Origin: Styela clava
Taxonomy: Eukaryota > Chordata > Ascidiacea > Stolidobranchia > Styelidae
DNA length: 64,000 nt
Direction: 5' to 3'
Assembly: GCF_964204865.1 (NCBI RefSeq)
Contig: NC_135254.1
Coordinates: 1,803,001-1,867,000, forward strand
The notes under the pieces were generated by a model that saw only the letters and a program-made list of their open reading frames with translations, had not been told where the DNA came from and did no database searches. Below, piece by piece: positions 21,912 to 32,600 of the stretch; position 1 is the first letter of the stretch, and every line of letters begins with the position of its first letter. The position numbers and the translations under genes are program-made.

Positions 21912-22178
21912 CAGTGGTTCTCAAACGATGGGAGGCGTCCCACAAGAGGGCCTAAACACAAAAATATTTGATAGATTTGATCTTGCCACCTTATTTTAGA
22001 AAATTACATTTCTTTGATGTTTAGAAATTACTGTTGTGATTTTTGTTATCTGTTATAATTACTTTCGCCTTACTATCTGGTATTTGTAGTTTATTGTTCG
22101 CTAATTATTCTTGAGGTGGGGTGCGAGACTTCACAAATTTTAAAAAGGGGCGCGGCCTAAAAAAATTGAGAACCGCTG
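21912..22178. mobile_element. hAT-like MITE, 267 bp, complete
   Basis: Starts CAGTGGTTCTCAAACG and ends TTGAGAACCGCTG. The flanks CTTTATAA (21904-21911) and CTTTTTAA (22179-22186) match at 7 of 8 positions. Truncated orthologous copies lie in the flanks of B (4552) and of the deleted gene (13702). A related but decayed copy lies at about 40870-41233. Confidence 0.7.
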
Positions 22179-22689
22179 CTTTTTAATAAGAACCTCTTTC
22201 GAATATTTACTTGAAACCGCAAATGCGTGGTTTCCCAGCACACCTAGTCCATCTCAGTACGAAATAAAAGACCACCAGAGTATTCTAAGATGCAGTTGAT
22301 GAGACTTTACTTACCAGTAAACTTGTACATCGCCACATCCCCAAAAATGAAAATAAATATGTTATGTTTTTTTTATTTTGAAATACTGCACTGCTATTTA
22401 GGAATCTCATTCCTAAAATATACGGAAATCTTTGCGATATATTATTCTCTGCTCAGCTTATTATATCCTAGACATGGGGTGGGGACTGCGAACGTCAAGT
22501 TCTAACACCAACATATTGGGACCAATGCTCTAACCTCTGTGTGATCGCGACCCCCTGGTCTAGTCTCACAAGTTGAAATTCATTGACTGTCTGTCAGAAA
22601 ACACAAGAACTTTTGTACATCATTTCATCCAGGTTGACGAGAGTCTTTCCAACGCTGCCAGACAAAACCTAAACGTGACCTAGCGTAAT

Positions 22690-22900
22690 ATAGGGCATCC
22701 ATAAAGTCTTGAATTTTTTTTTTTAATCTCAAAGGAAATTTATCGATACCATATATTGTTTGGCCCTCACAGATGCATTGAATGAAGTAAAAATACTTGA
22801 TCAATTACTGATTGAAAAACAACATACATGGTTAGGATATATATTTAGGACTGACTTCATGAGAAAATTGTAAAGGAACTTTATGGACTCCCCGTATAGT
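22690..22900. mobile_element. TA-flanked MITE, lectin D flank
   Basis: Same insertion as 5030-5231. Ends TAGGGCATCCATAAAGTC and GGACTCCCCGTATA, more decayed. Confidence 0.5.
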
Positions 22901-23452
22901 GTAATTCACATCCTAAAACCGTATTTTTTAAATTTTTTTTTTTTTCGAATAATCATGACATTCATTTGAAATTAGTAATGTTATGTGCTCTTCATCCAGT
23001 TGAAAAGTAATCTGATTTTTTATTTTTCTATTCCGTTCTAACAACGTGGACGTCAATATACAACGTGTTTTGATTTTTACTACCCAATAATTTACAATTT
23101 AAATAGAAAAACATAAAGAGAAATAAAAACGTCCAACATCACGAAATAAAAATAATTTAACTGAACAATCCAGGCTCGACAAGTAAGTACAATCCAGTCG
23201 TTGTCGAATTCTAGTTAAATGACTGCGTTTTTCCTCGCCACTAGATGGTTCAATTAGTGTGCATCAGGGTGCATTTCTCCGAACCCTCATATGTGGCGGG
23301 AAATGTTTTGTCGAGGCCGGTTAATCTGTTAAATATCTTTTATTTTTTTAGAAAAAAAAATACCACCTGAAAGCCCCCCTTGCAACAAGTAAGTATAAAA
23401 AAATAAGCATCGGTGGGACGAGGCCTACTATTTAAAATATATATATATTGGA

Positions 23453-25492
23453 TGGCTCTTTGTTTTGAATTCCATATTTCAACCTCTGGCTCGATGGTGT
23501 TTCTTGTTAAGTTGGGAGGCTTCATCCGCTATTATTCGCTATTTGATTAAGGCAACCCTTCATTGGGTAGCGGATAGCGGAAGGATCACCGAAAGACGAA
23601 GAAAATGAACTACGCCGCTGCCACCTCATCAACTCCTGCTCCAGACGAAGATGCCTCAACAACCACCCGTCCTCGAACTCTGTTCCTGAAGACCTCAATT
23701 TCAGCCCCCCAGCATTGATGGACGTCCTCAACAACAACGAGTCGACCAAAGAGTTCTGCCATAACATTGTGGGGCTCTTTGAAGGTCGCAAGGGCACCTG
23801 ATCTTGACATTTGCTGCTGCAAATGGCAACCCAGATGCAAGTTGCCGGGAGAGTTTTCTCACAGCTACAGACGGGCAAATACAAACCACTAAGAGTACAA
23901 TCGTTGTATCACTGCCCGAAAAGGCTCCAATACGGATTTCCTTAAGAGGAATTCCCGCGGAGACTTCGTATGCCAAAGCCGTCTCCAAGATCAACCAGCT
24001 CGGTTGTGGAAAAGTTCGAAGTGCTATAAAGAACTGGTACCGTGGCACCACGATCTACAATGGGCACACCTCGTTCCTCATCGACGAATTTAAAAAAAAA
24101 AACGTCTGCCCGGGGACTCATCGATGGCATGTGGTGTAAAACCTTCCTTCCAAGGGAACTGTACACGCCGACATGTGGGAAATGCCTAAAATCAGGGCAT
24201 GGGTACTCGGAATGCACAAACGAAGCTGTCTGCAAATACTGCAAAACACCGGGTCATCTACGAAAAGAGTCTCTCCAGAGGAAGAAAGATTTTCCACCAA
24301 TTGCTCTCCCTGCGAACGACTGGACCAATCCTCAACGGCAAAGACCTGTGCAAACAGCCTCACAGAACGTCGCACAACCTGCCAACATAGTTGCTGATGT
24401 GACTGAAGTATCGACCTCTGTATCAGAATCCAACTGTCTGCGAAAGATCAAAGACTGGTCAGAATGCGAGGACGTCGAAAAGATCAGCCCGCTCAAAACA
24501 CCACCACCATCGAGATCGGCCAGGCAACTGTTCCGACTCAAAGAAACATCTACCATCGGCAACACCCCTTTCAACCCGCCTTCAATGGGAAAAGCGTACG
24601 TTAAAGTGAAGATTCACAACATTGAGTCTTTTGACACAACAGCATCATCGGTATTCAAGGAAACAACATCTGCTCCAGCATATCTGGAATCAAATATGCA
24701 GCCGCCAATTGTCGATCTGACCAGCAAACGTAGCAGAGAGAACACAACATCTACAGACTCGTCAACATCCAAAACTAGCAACAAGAGAGCAGTAGGAAAA
24801 AAGAAAAAATAACAGTGAGTGCCTCAACCTTGGTTTTCGACACCAAACCATCAAAATTCCCTTCTCGTCTTTTCATTTCGGGCTCTAGAAGAAAAGAATG
24901 ATCCATAAAGCTTCCGTCGACATAGTCTGGGTATGAAGGCTTTGGGCTGGATTCCAGACTTGTCGTCCTAATCCGTGAAAAAGAAAATTAAAAAAAAGTT
25001 TAGTCATTGCACCCGGACTAAATTGACCCTAGCTATTATCCCAAATGTGGATAACTCGGTCGTGTAATTTCTGCTACTGGGGACTGCGTTCGCGCTATCC
25101 CTTTTGTATATTTGCTCCCTACTTATATCCCGTTGGCGCTTACGAGTTAGGTCAATGTGCGGTCATGCTGTTTTCATTGGTTGTGGCCGTCGGGATCCTT
25201 GTTTGGGATGTTATATTTTACATGACGAATCTTACAATCCATTTATTGATATTAGTCCCTGACATTATCCAAGTTGTCCCATTATCCAACCGTCTCTAGA
25301 TTTATTCTTTATTTGCAGTTGCACATTCAGATTGTGTTGCCATTGATTGAGCAATAAAATGAGCGCCAAGATTTAAAAATATCATTATTCGTTGTTTAAG
25401 GTATGCGTTGAGGCTGTGGCTCTTTGTTTTGAATTTCATATTTCAACCTCTGGCTCGTTGCTATTTCTTCTAAAATTGTTCGGCTTCATTCT
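23453..25492 (+). mobile_element. Retroelement remnant bounded by 80-bp direct repeats
   Basis: A block starting GGCTCTTTGTTTTGAATT and holding ATATTTCAACCTCTGGCTCG occurs before the ORF1 remnant (about 23455-23530) and again after it (about 25420-25492), same orientation, 1.96 kb apart. Between 24813 and 25400 there is only noncoding sequence. It could be repeated 5' promoter units of a LINE, two nested copies, or short terminal repeats. Confidence 0.45.
23605..24812 (+). pseudogene. LINE-type ORF1 (gag-like, CCHC zinc knuckles), frameshifted
   Basis: The best intact stretch (24042-24812, 256 codons) has a CCHC knuckle, C-GK-C-LKSG-H-GYSE-C, followed by a second, C-KY-C-KTPG-H, whose final cysteine is serine. 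The C-terminal tail is basic. Upstream, the same protein continues in other frames: from the ATG at 23605 to a break near 23712 at a C run, then to stops near 23800, then 23804-24090 (with SLPEKAPIRISLRGIP). The last join is at an A run near 24091. Such ORF1 proteins bind RNA in non-LTR retrotransposition. No reverse transcriptase follows, so it is a dead or partial copy. Confidence 0.65.
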
Positions 25493-26844
25493 GCCATCCT
25501 ATGACAAAGAACTCACGGTGTAACACATAACATATTTGAAACCAATGAATCGTATTCTACGTTACCGACAGATGAATCAATTGAAATTGCAACGTAGGTG
25601 ACACGTTGTAATACAATCGTGGGATATGGTCGGGCCAAGTTAGGCGATGTGTTGTACAGACCACTCGTATTGATCTATACTACATAGAAATTTCCCACTA
25701 ATCTAACATTATTTATATAATAAAAAACAATAACAAAATGTCTTTATTTTACAAATATGTACACATGTAATAAAATTAATCGGAGTTCGTTGCCAGATCA
25801 TCCAGAGCTGAAAAATATTAAAATTCTGTGTTAAATTGCAGTATTAGCAAATTACAGCACCAGAGTTCAAAGCCTAGTCTGAATGACTGCATCCCAACAA
25901 ATTTTCAGAGGAGGAATCATAAGCCAAGTTTCTGCAGTCGCAAATGTTTGAGTGAAGCTTACATTGACAAGACAATAATAATTGAGAAATACAGAAATTC
26001 TTGATTCCGCAAAGGGGGCGTAGACAATGTTTTGAGGGGAATATTTGTTGGAGGAAATAATGATGATTTGAGATTTTATCTGACTAAAATGTCTTCAAAT
26101 ATTCCTTGTTGAAATTCATCTATCTTATTAGAAACATCATGCACCATGATTAGTCTATTTGTTTAATTGATTTACAATAAATTTATTTGTAACTTCATCA
26201 TTTGCTGTTGTGCTAGGGGGGGGGATGATAATGTAAAAAGTACTGTAAGGGAGCGATGATACAAATAAGTTCGAAAACCACTGTTTGCCATTATGCATCA
26301 AACTCTCGCAACATTAGATTGGCAATTTGGCACTTGACTCTAACCATGATCAGCTTGGCGATATCTCCTTAATGAATATTTTTCTATACTGTTCACTTCT
26401 GTATATAAAATCTACATTCAATTTCTTTACTGTTCACAGTTGTTTACAAAATCATTATTCAATTTGACAATCATAATGATAAAAATGAATGGTGTGGCAA
26501 CTGGCAAGTACATTTTGTTTACTACCAAACTTATCTAAATTTTCTCGCCTGTTTTTATTTTATTATATCTCTGTTGTTGTTGTGTGTGTGTAACTTAATT
26601 TAATTCATGAACACGATAGGCATCTTTTTGGCAAAACCTTATATTCTTTACGCTTTGATCTTAAGTAAGGTTTTGTTTTCAATCCAGATTGTCAGATTCT
26701 ATTTAATCAATTTTTGTTCATTTCCTTTATGAATTATCTTAAGCTGATTTGGAGTAAAAATAATCTTATACTTATAAAATAGAAGAGGGTAGAGCAGAGA
26801 AAGATGGTGGTACAATATGATAAACATATTGCATACCTTTATAG

Positions 26845-27032
26845 CAGAAACACCTTTAATAGCAGAAACTAAGGGCGTCCCACTCACTCCTTCTTATCCA
26901 CCGCGTCCTGCACAGTTGAAAGAGCGGGAGAGTAAATTTGTTATACATGAGCTCATGATTCTCCAATCCAGTCTTTCTTGGAGCAACCTCCGAGACTTGA
27001 CAAATATCTTATCTGGAATGAGTAGTAAATAA
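26845..27032 (+). CDS. Candidate exon of an unrecognised protein
   Basis: An open frame after a possible acceptor (CTTTATAG) reads ETPLIAETKGVPL, a proline-rich PSYPPRPAQL, then a helical KERESKFVIHELMI stretch, ending SGMSSK and a stop. The composition looks more protein-like than its surroundings. I cannot name a family or find partner exons, so this may be chance. Confidence 0.2.
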
Positions 27033-27856
27033 GCACAATTATGAGAAAACATTTATTGAAAAGGTTTCCATCCGTTGCAAAAGCTCTATGTTAATTATCG
27101 CGAGTATGTACTCTAAAATATACACATATGTGTTTTGTCCACATCGCATTCGTATAAAAGTGAACAATTTTAATATTGCAATGAGATCGTATTTAGACAT
27201 TTAAATATTCTTCCTTGAACACGAAGCCAAAATATGGGGCATATTGTATTTCATACATAATTTCGAAGCGCTTCATGCAGTCAAAAACAAAACGACAAAA
27301 AATAAAAGGCACTCAATAAGATGAAACCCAGCAAAGGTATTTTCACCTATTTTACCTTCATGTTCTGTTTAGCTTTCCAATTAATTATGGAGTAATCTGC
27401 AATATTTTAACATTGTACTAAAACTAAACAAATATTCTGAATCTGAGAGTTTTTGACATAGTGGTCTTCATACGATGGCATGTGTTACCGGTCAGCAAAC
27501 TCTTTTAAATTAATTTTGCTTGCCCGCTGGGGTAAAAAGGTTGGGAACCACTGAACTAAACAGTTAAGTACAACCACGTTACACCAACGCCCTGCAAACT
27601 TACAGTCGATTTTCATCAGAATGATTAAATAGAATATTCAGAATAAAATAAATAAATTTTTAATGTTTTCTCGTTGTGGGGTCGCAAGTATCTGTAGTCT
27701 GTGATTTTACAAAAATTGGGGTCGCGGAAAAAAAGTTTGGGAACCACCGCCGTAAAGTGTCCGTAATCAGCATATAAAAATATTCAACTTTTCAACTTCC
27801 ATTTTTTCATCCTTGAATGTATTCTGGATCAAAATGTAATCAGACAATGAATTTCA

Positions 27857-27987
27857 TCAATTCCGGTATGTCCGAGTCCACACTACAATCAGTGGAAAGT
27901 TGCAGATGCCGTAGCTTGTAGCATAAGAGTTTCTACCGCCTGTCCCAACAATTTTTCCATGGACTGGATTGGAGCATGGCTTGATCT
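27857..27987 (-). CDS. Candidate terminal exon, short cysteine-containing peptide
   Basis: On the minus strand, acceptor TTTTCAG is followed by 43 codons including KPCSNPVHGKIVGTGG and SYGICNF, then a stop. The ending G-I-C-N-F recalls the last cysteine of C-type-lectin-like folds, but the match is too short to assign. No other exons were found with confidence. Confidence 0.2.
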
Positions 27988-28102
27988 CTGAAAATCAAGT
28001 TAGTGTTACCCAATGTATAGTACCGGTACATAATTGTCTTTCAGATGATAAACGAATGGCCTATACTACTTACCAGAATATAAATTTTTCATTAATATTA
28101 AT

Positions 28103-28565
28103 TACCGTATTTTCCAGCGAATAAGACGAGGCCTGTTTTTAAGCCTGAAAAATGGGTTTTTGCATATAACCGGCCAATAAGTCGGGGTAGTAAAATCGCA
28201 TCAACTTTGGGAATCTTGAAAAACCATGCAATGCCTTTCGAGCCGTCGCCGCGTTTGCGCATTGGTTAAAATAGCCTCTAAATGAGTTTTTCTTGTAGCG
28301 TAATATTCAATCCATATATGATAATGCAAATATGATAATCACAGCATTGAAATTCCAGATTCACAGCGCGAGAATGTCGATTTATTTAAACTAACATGAT
28401 GAGGACGTGGGGGATGCTATTGCCGAAGGTATTTTATTGTCTCGATTCAATAATAAGGCGACACAAAAATAAAAATGATCATACTCGCCTAATAAGACGA
28501 CCCCCCTAAAATTAGGCCAAAAATTTGGGTCTAGAAAAGCGACTTATTCGCCGGAAAATACGGTA
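28103..28565. mobile_element. MITE-like element with 20-bp inverted ends
   Basis: TACCGTATTTTCCAGCGAAT at the left mirrors TTCGCCGGAAAATACGGTA at the right, with further inverted pairing inside (AATAAGACGA and GACTTATT). It is 463 bp with no coding frame. Flanks are TTAAT and TTAAC, so the target duplication is short or decayed. Confidence 0.65.
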
Positions 28566-29640
28566 TTAACCACATGATGTTGTACTAGGTAATTATTCAA
28601 GTGATATATCTAGCTATTGTGCAATATTTTATGGCACAGATATGCAAGGAGCTACTATCAAACTATAAAAAAAAAACTGTTTTGGGCATTGTCCGCATTG
28701 AAACATTGAGATGCTTGAAAAGACACAGTGCAGCAGTGTATGATTGCGTGAAAGAGGGAATTGGAGCAGGTGAATTTTCCAGTCCATTGTCATAGGGCCT
28801 ATTATAAAAATGGTATATATCATTAAACTTACAATGGTAATATTGACAGAATATCTAATCGGTAATAATTATTAAGAATAACGGGAAAAAAATGAATATT
28901 ACACAAAATATGTCCAAATATTTGTAAAAGATGTGTCGTACAATACTTCATGCTTTTAGAGTCGCTGGGCATTGCACAGTTGCATGCACATTTGGCAGTC
29001 ATTGTACAGAGATAGGCTTCGCCCAGTCTCCCAAATCTTTTTTGCTAGCGGTCTACTTTCCAATTCACTTTAAAACATAATAACACTTACCGGTAATTAA
29101 GGTTGGTTGGGTAAGCTTACATAGCATACCGGTACATACTGAAAATAAATCATATTAATATATACCCAATATAATTCTATTGAAATTTAAAACAAAATAT
29201 TATTCAGAAATCAGTAATTTATTTCTCAACAAAGCTGAAAATATGAACTAGAGCAGGTTTGGGCAAAGTTCTCGGACCGCGTGCAAAAATTTTGCGCACC
29301 TAGACTGGCTGGCCATGCCGCATCTCGCATGTGTGGCGTAAAAAGTTATACTTTAGAAACAAAAATGGAAAACAATAATCCTTGAGCTATTTTTTACCTA
29401 AAAACATCAAATTTTAGTTTCAGTTTGATTGTGGCAATTGTTAAAACATACCGTATTTTAGATTTCAGCCAATTGAGATCTGTATTTAGATTTGTTGAAA
29501 TTCATCAGACAGAAGGTTCACAAATGTACAACTATTCAGATTACTGGATTAAGTCGACCAACGGGTTGGATTTGCGATTTGGGCTGCGGAAATGTTTGCA
29601 CTTAGACAAATAAAGTAAATATAAAAAATCATATCCAGGG
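28566..29640. other. Spacer without a convincing gene
   Basis: Short open frames on both strands lack splice context and known motifs. A minus-strand stretch near 28950-29010 (read CTMTAKCACNCAMPSD) is cysteine-rich but unassignable. A hAT-like end GCAGGTTTGGGCAAAG is at 29254. Confidence 0.3.
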
Positions 29641-29659
29641 ATGAAGGACCAATACCTGA

Positions 29660-30085
29660 AAACTTTATATACTCTATAACGAATACTGGTAAATTAGACA
29701 TGGCAACCTCAGAAAGTTTAACATAAAATGCCAAAAGACACCGGTACCTCATCTCGTTCTGTCGCTACCGGTACCTACAGACCTACGGTGTCCAGGGATA
29801 AATATGTACGGTAACTTTTACCGGTATCTACCATAGGTACCGGTACTGTACGGTACCGGTACTCGATAACGAATACTAGTAAATGAAAGATGGCAACCTA
29901 GGAAAGTTTAACAAAAAAATGCCAAAAGACCAAGTAGACTACCGGTACCGTACCTCATCTCGTTGTCGTTACCGGTACGGGTACCTACGGTGTCCAGGGA
30001 TAAATATGTAACTTTTACCGGTATGGTACCGTATCACCCTTATGAACCGTGACCTGACAACGCACTTAGGGTACCGGTACCATGA
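29660..30085 (+). repeat. Tandem duplication rich in CCGGTACC
   Basis: A unit of roughly 190 bp is present twice, starting with ATAACGAATACTGGTAAAT at about 29677 and ATAACGAATACTAGTAAAT at about 29868, each passing through GGCAACCT, AATGCCAAAAGAC, CTCATCTCGTT and GTGTCCAGGGATAAATATGT. Both units and the flanks are studded with ACCGGTACC palindromes. No gene. Confidence 0.7.
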
Positions 30086-30415
30086 GATTAAATTACACGG
30101 TTACAACTATCTCTACTTTCGCCATTCTACTATGAAAGCATTAAAAGTTCAATTTCACTGTCCCCTCCCCTCCACGGCAAAAACCTCGCAACAGGATATC
30201 GATTACGAGTACCGCCAAAATGAATGGCGACCTCATGTGCTATATTCGAATCGCGCGCCCATTTCTTCGCATAATGGCGTGTTTCGTTGAAGGCCAATCA
30301 TGGCCTTACCATGGTAAATGGTTGTAAAACCGCGTACAACGGTTGCCGACGGAATATAACGTTGGCCCAACGTAGTTGTGCTATCTGGGATGTTGTGGAT
30401 TATATTGGATGGTGA

Positions 30416-30778
30416 TGTGTAAAATTTCACCTATCAATCCTAACCCCCACCTGACTACACCATTCAAGAATTACATCATTAAGACGTCACAGCGACGTAA
30501 TAGAGCCCTCCAAACTATATCAACTGCCATCCAAAACGAGCACCCGAAATCGAACAGTTATTTCTCTCGTTTTCTCGTCGCAACGATTCCTATAGGAGAG
30601 TGATCGACAACGTCAGTCAATTCTTTATAGTCGGCGCCAGTGCCATTTCGGGCGATCGTACGTATATTTGGCAAGCTCTATGACGTGATTGTGATATCTA
30701 GTGACGTAATTTTTGGATGGCGTAGTCAGAAGGGGGTTAGGATTGACCTATCAAAAAATTGTTATGCTACGCCCACTA
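30416..30778. mobile_element. TIR element R2, left end truncated
   Basis: Homologous to the fuller copy at 37022-37475 (shared GGCAAGCTCTATGACGTGATTG and GGGGTTAGGATTGACCTATC). The right terminus TGCTACGCCCACTA is intact; the matching left terminus is missing. Confidence 0.55.
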
Positions 30779-30856
30779 GAAGTACGTTAGGTACGGGACC
30801 CGAATGTGAGGTGCGGTGTTTCGGTGTGTAAATTCTGTAATTATCTGGACAACCCT

Positions 30857-31290
30857 AAAATGCGGGAACTGCAGGAACGACGGGAAATTGCAAAAACTAA
30901 AATGGGGGAACTATGGAAATGACGGAAACTACGTGAAATTTCACTAAGAAGCGGGAATGACGGGAAATCGTTTTAAGATACGGGAAATATTCATTTTGTA
31001 GTATGTTTAGGGGAAATTGTTCTAGAACGCGAAAGCAACTGTAAGTATAAGCTTGGGGGTGTATGTACGTGGAAATTTATCTAAAATGTGGGAATGACGG
31101 CAAATCGCTTCAAAGTACGGGAAATATCCATTTCAGAGTATGTTTAAAAGAAATTGCACTAGAAAACGGAAGCAACGGGAAATATACGCTTGGGTTGTGT
31201 GGGTACGGAAATTTCACTAAAAAGCGAAAAATTTCACAAACAGTGGGAGTGACAGAAAATCGCTCTAAGATACGGATAATATGTATGTTA
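30857..31290 (+). repeat. G-rich degenerate minisatellite, left arm of inverted pair
   Basis: Loose repetition of GCGGGAATGACGGGAAAT-like units about 30-40 bp apart. Its first 240 bp are matched in reverse complement at 35758-35995, including the stretch equivalent to GGGGGTGTATGTACGTGG. The open frames here come from the repeats. Confidence 0.6.
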
Positions 31291-31362
31291 GTACAATTAC
31301 CCCGTACATGCACACTCAAGTATAAACGGCACTCCGGAAGTATGTGCAACAAGATGACGCAC

Positions 31363-31660
31363 GGCGGTGTGGCTCAACGGGCTAAGCGTTAGAAATACGC
31401 TCGCCACCGCACCTCTAATTACTCTGCGTGGGTTCACAGGTTCGAATCCCATGAAGGGATGGTTATGTGCGAGAGGATTGCTGGACTCCTCGCCGTCGTT
31501 GGGTGGTTCACGTACCGCTGGTCGGTTACGACATCCCCTACCACCAAGTACATGCTTCCGAAAAAACAAACAATATAACTAATCCCATACCCGATTTCGA
31601 ATGGTAACCGGACGAGAGGCCGTGGTTCGCCATATGGATAAGCCGTCTTATCGGCTTTCC
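31363..31660 (+). mobile_element. tRNA-derived SINE, full-length copy
   Basis: The head folds like a tRNA gene: A-box-like TGGCTCAACGGGCT (31370-31383) and B box GGTTCGAATCC (31439-31449), so it is probably transcribed by RNA polymerase III. The body has GAGAGGATTGCTGGACTCC and GTGGTTCACGTACCGCTGG; the tail has GACGAGAGGCCGTGGTTCGC and CTTATCGGCTTTCCTC. Copies or fragments are at 6819, 37500, 40672, 44029, 49660, 49920, 54460, 55225, 55572, 56338, 56610, 59508 and 60842. Its open frames are artefacts. Confidence 0.8.
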
Positions 31661-32110
31661 TCAAAATACGTAATTATTGAAAATGGTGGAAAGAACGGAA
31701 AAGGTGGGAAGGGTAAGAATATCGCGAGAATGCGAGAAGTAAGTATTTAGTTGTTTTATATAGAAAATTGCAACAAAATACGTAAGTATTGAAAATGGCT
31801 GGAAGAGCGGAAAAGGCGGGAAAAGTGAGAATATCGCGAAAATGCGAGAAGTAAGTATTTAGGTGTTTTATATAGAAAATTGAAACAAAATACGGAAGTA
31901 TTGAAAATGGCTGAAAGAGCGGAAAAGGCGGGAAGAGTGAGAATATCGCGGGAATGCGGGAAATAAGTATTTAGGTGTTTTATATAGAAAATTGAAACAA
32001 AATATGGAAGTATTGAAAATGGTGGGAAGAACGGAAAAGGAAGGAAAAGTGAGAAAATCGCTGTAAAACAGGAAGTTTATATTTAGGTGTTTTCATCCAG
32101 GACATTACAA
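31661..32110 (+). repeat. Four-copy tandem repeat, about 115-bp unit
   Basis: Units carry AAAATACGTAAGTATTGAAAAT, GCGGAAAAGGCGGGAA, GAGAATATCGCG and AAGTATTTAGGTGTTTTATAT. They start near 31661, 31775, 31890 and 32000. It sits directly behind the SINE. No gene. Confidence 0.7.
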
Positions 32111-32289
32111 TAAAATGCGAAATTCGCAAAGAACAAGAAATCTATGTACAGCATAAGATGTCTGCGGAAATCGTTTTTATTTCCACAACAGCAAGAAGAG
32201 CATCTTATAAAATCAATTCATATGTAGCCTGCTAAGACATGGCAGGCTGCGCTTTCGAAATTGTCCAAGCGATGTAGCGCGCGTTTTAT

Positions 32290-32600
32290 CTATCACGATT
32301 AATAAGTATAAGTTTATTCCGACTCCATAAATAAATAAAAACTGATTATGATATCAGAAGACCAAACAAAACCTTATGTAAGGTTTAAAACGTATAGAAT
32401 GTATTAGGTTGGTGGAAGGTTTTGCCTGGAAGGAGCGGTACGTGTTCAGTCACGTAAAATATTTGAACACGCTCACACATCAACCATACAGAAGTTATAA
32501 AAGGAAAAAGAACATGATAAATTACATACTGGTAGTTAAAAAATATATATAAATAAATAAAAATCACTGGCCACACCCTATTATTAAATTTATATTGTTT
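32290..32600 (-). repeat. Dispersed repeat R1
   Basis: Inverse of the copy at 34890-35345: AAAACTGATTATGATATCAG, AACCTTATGTAAGGTTT and GGTACGTGTTCAGTCACGT occur here, and their complements there. Other copies or fragments lie at 26270-26690, 36495-37010, 50715-50990, 53391-53485 and 57240-57420. No protein is encoded; it is probably a non-autonomous element. Confidence 0.55.

Larger units (their letters stand above)
21190..23452. other. 3' UTR and flank of lectin D
   Basis: 3' UTR to about 21430, then flank homologous to 3920-5550. No gene. It preserves the oldest state of the flank transposons, including the complete hAT-like MITE. The homology fades around 23230. Confidence 0.55.
25493..28102. 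other. Gene-poor spacer with candidate exons and repeat fragments
   Basis: No complete gene was recognised. 26270-26690 carries an R1 dispersed repeat fragment (compare 34890-35345). On the minus strand, 25779-25811 could be a terminal exon ending LDDLATNSD, with AATAAA (minus) just beyond at about 25745. hAT-type ends occur near 27540 (GGGAACCACTG) and 27740 (TTTGGGAACCACCG). Confidence 0.35.

Noticed and set aside
31363..31460. A genuine tRNA gene
   Set aside because: The A and B boxes are present, but the arms do not pair well, and the block is always followed by the same SINE body, so it is a SINE head.
31297..31664. Several open frames of 70-90 codons on both strands
   Set aside because: They lie inside the tRNA-derived SINE and recur in other SINE copies (44029, 49920, 54650, 59578) with frame breaks.
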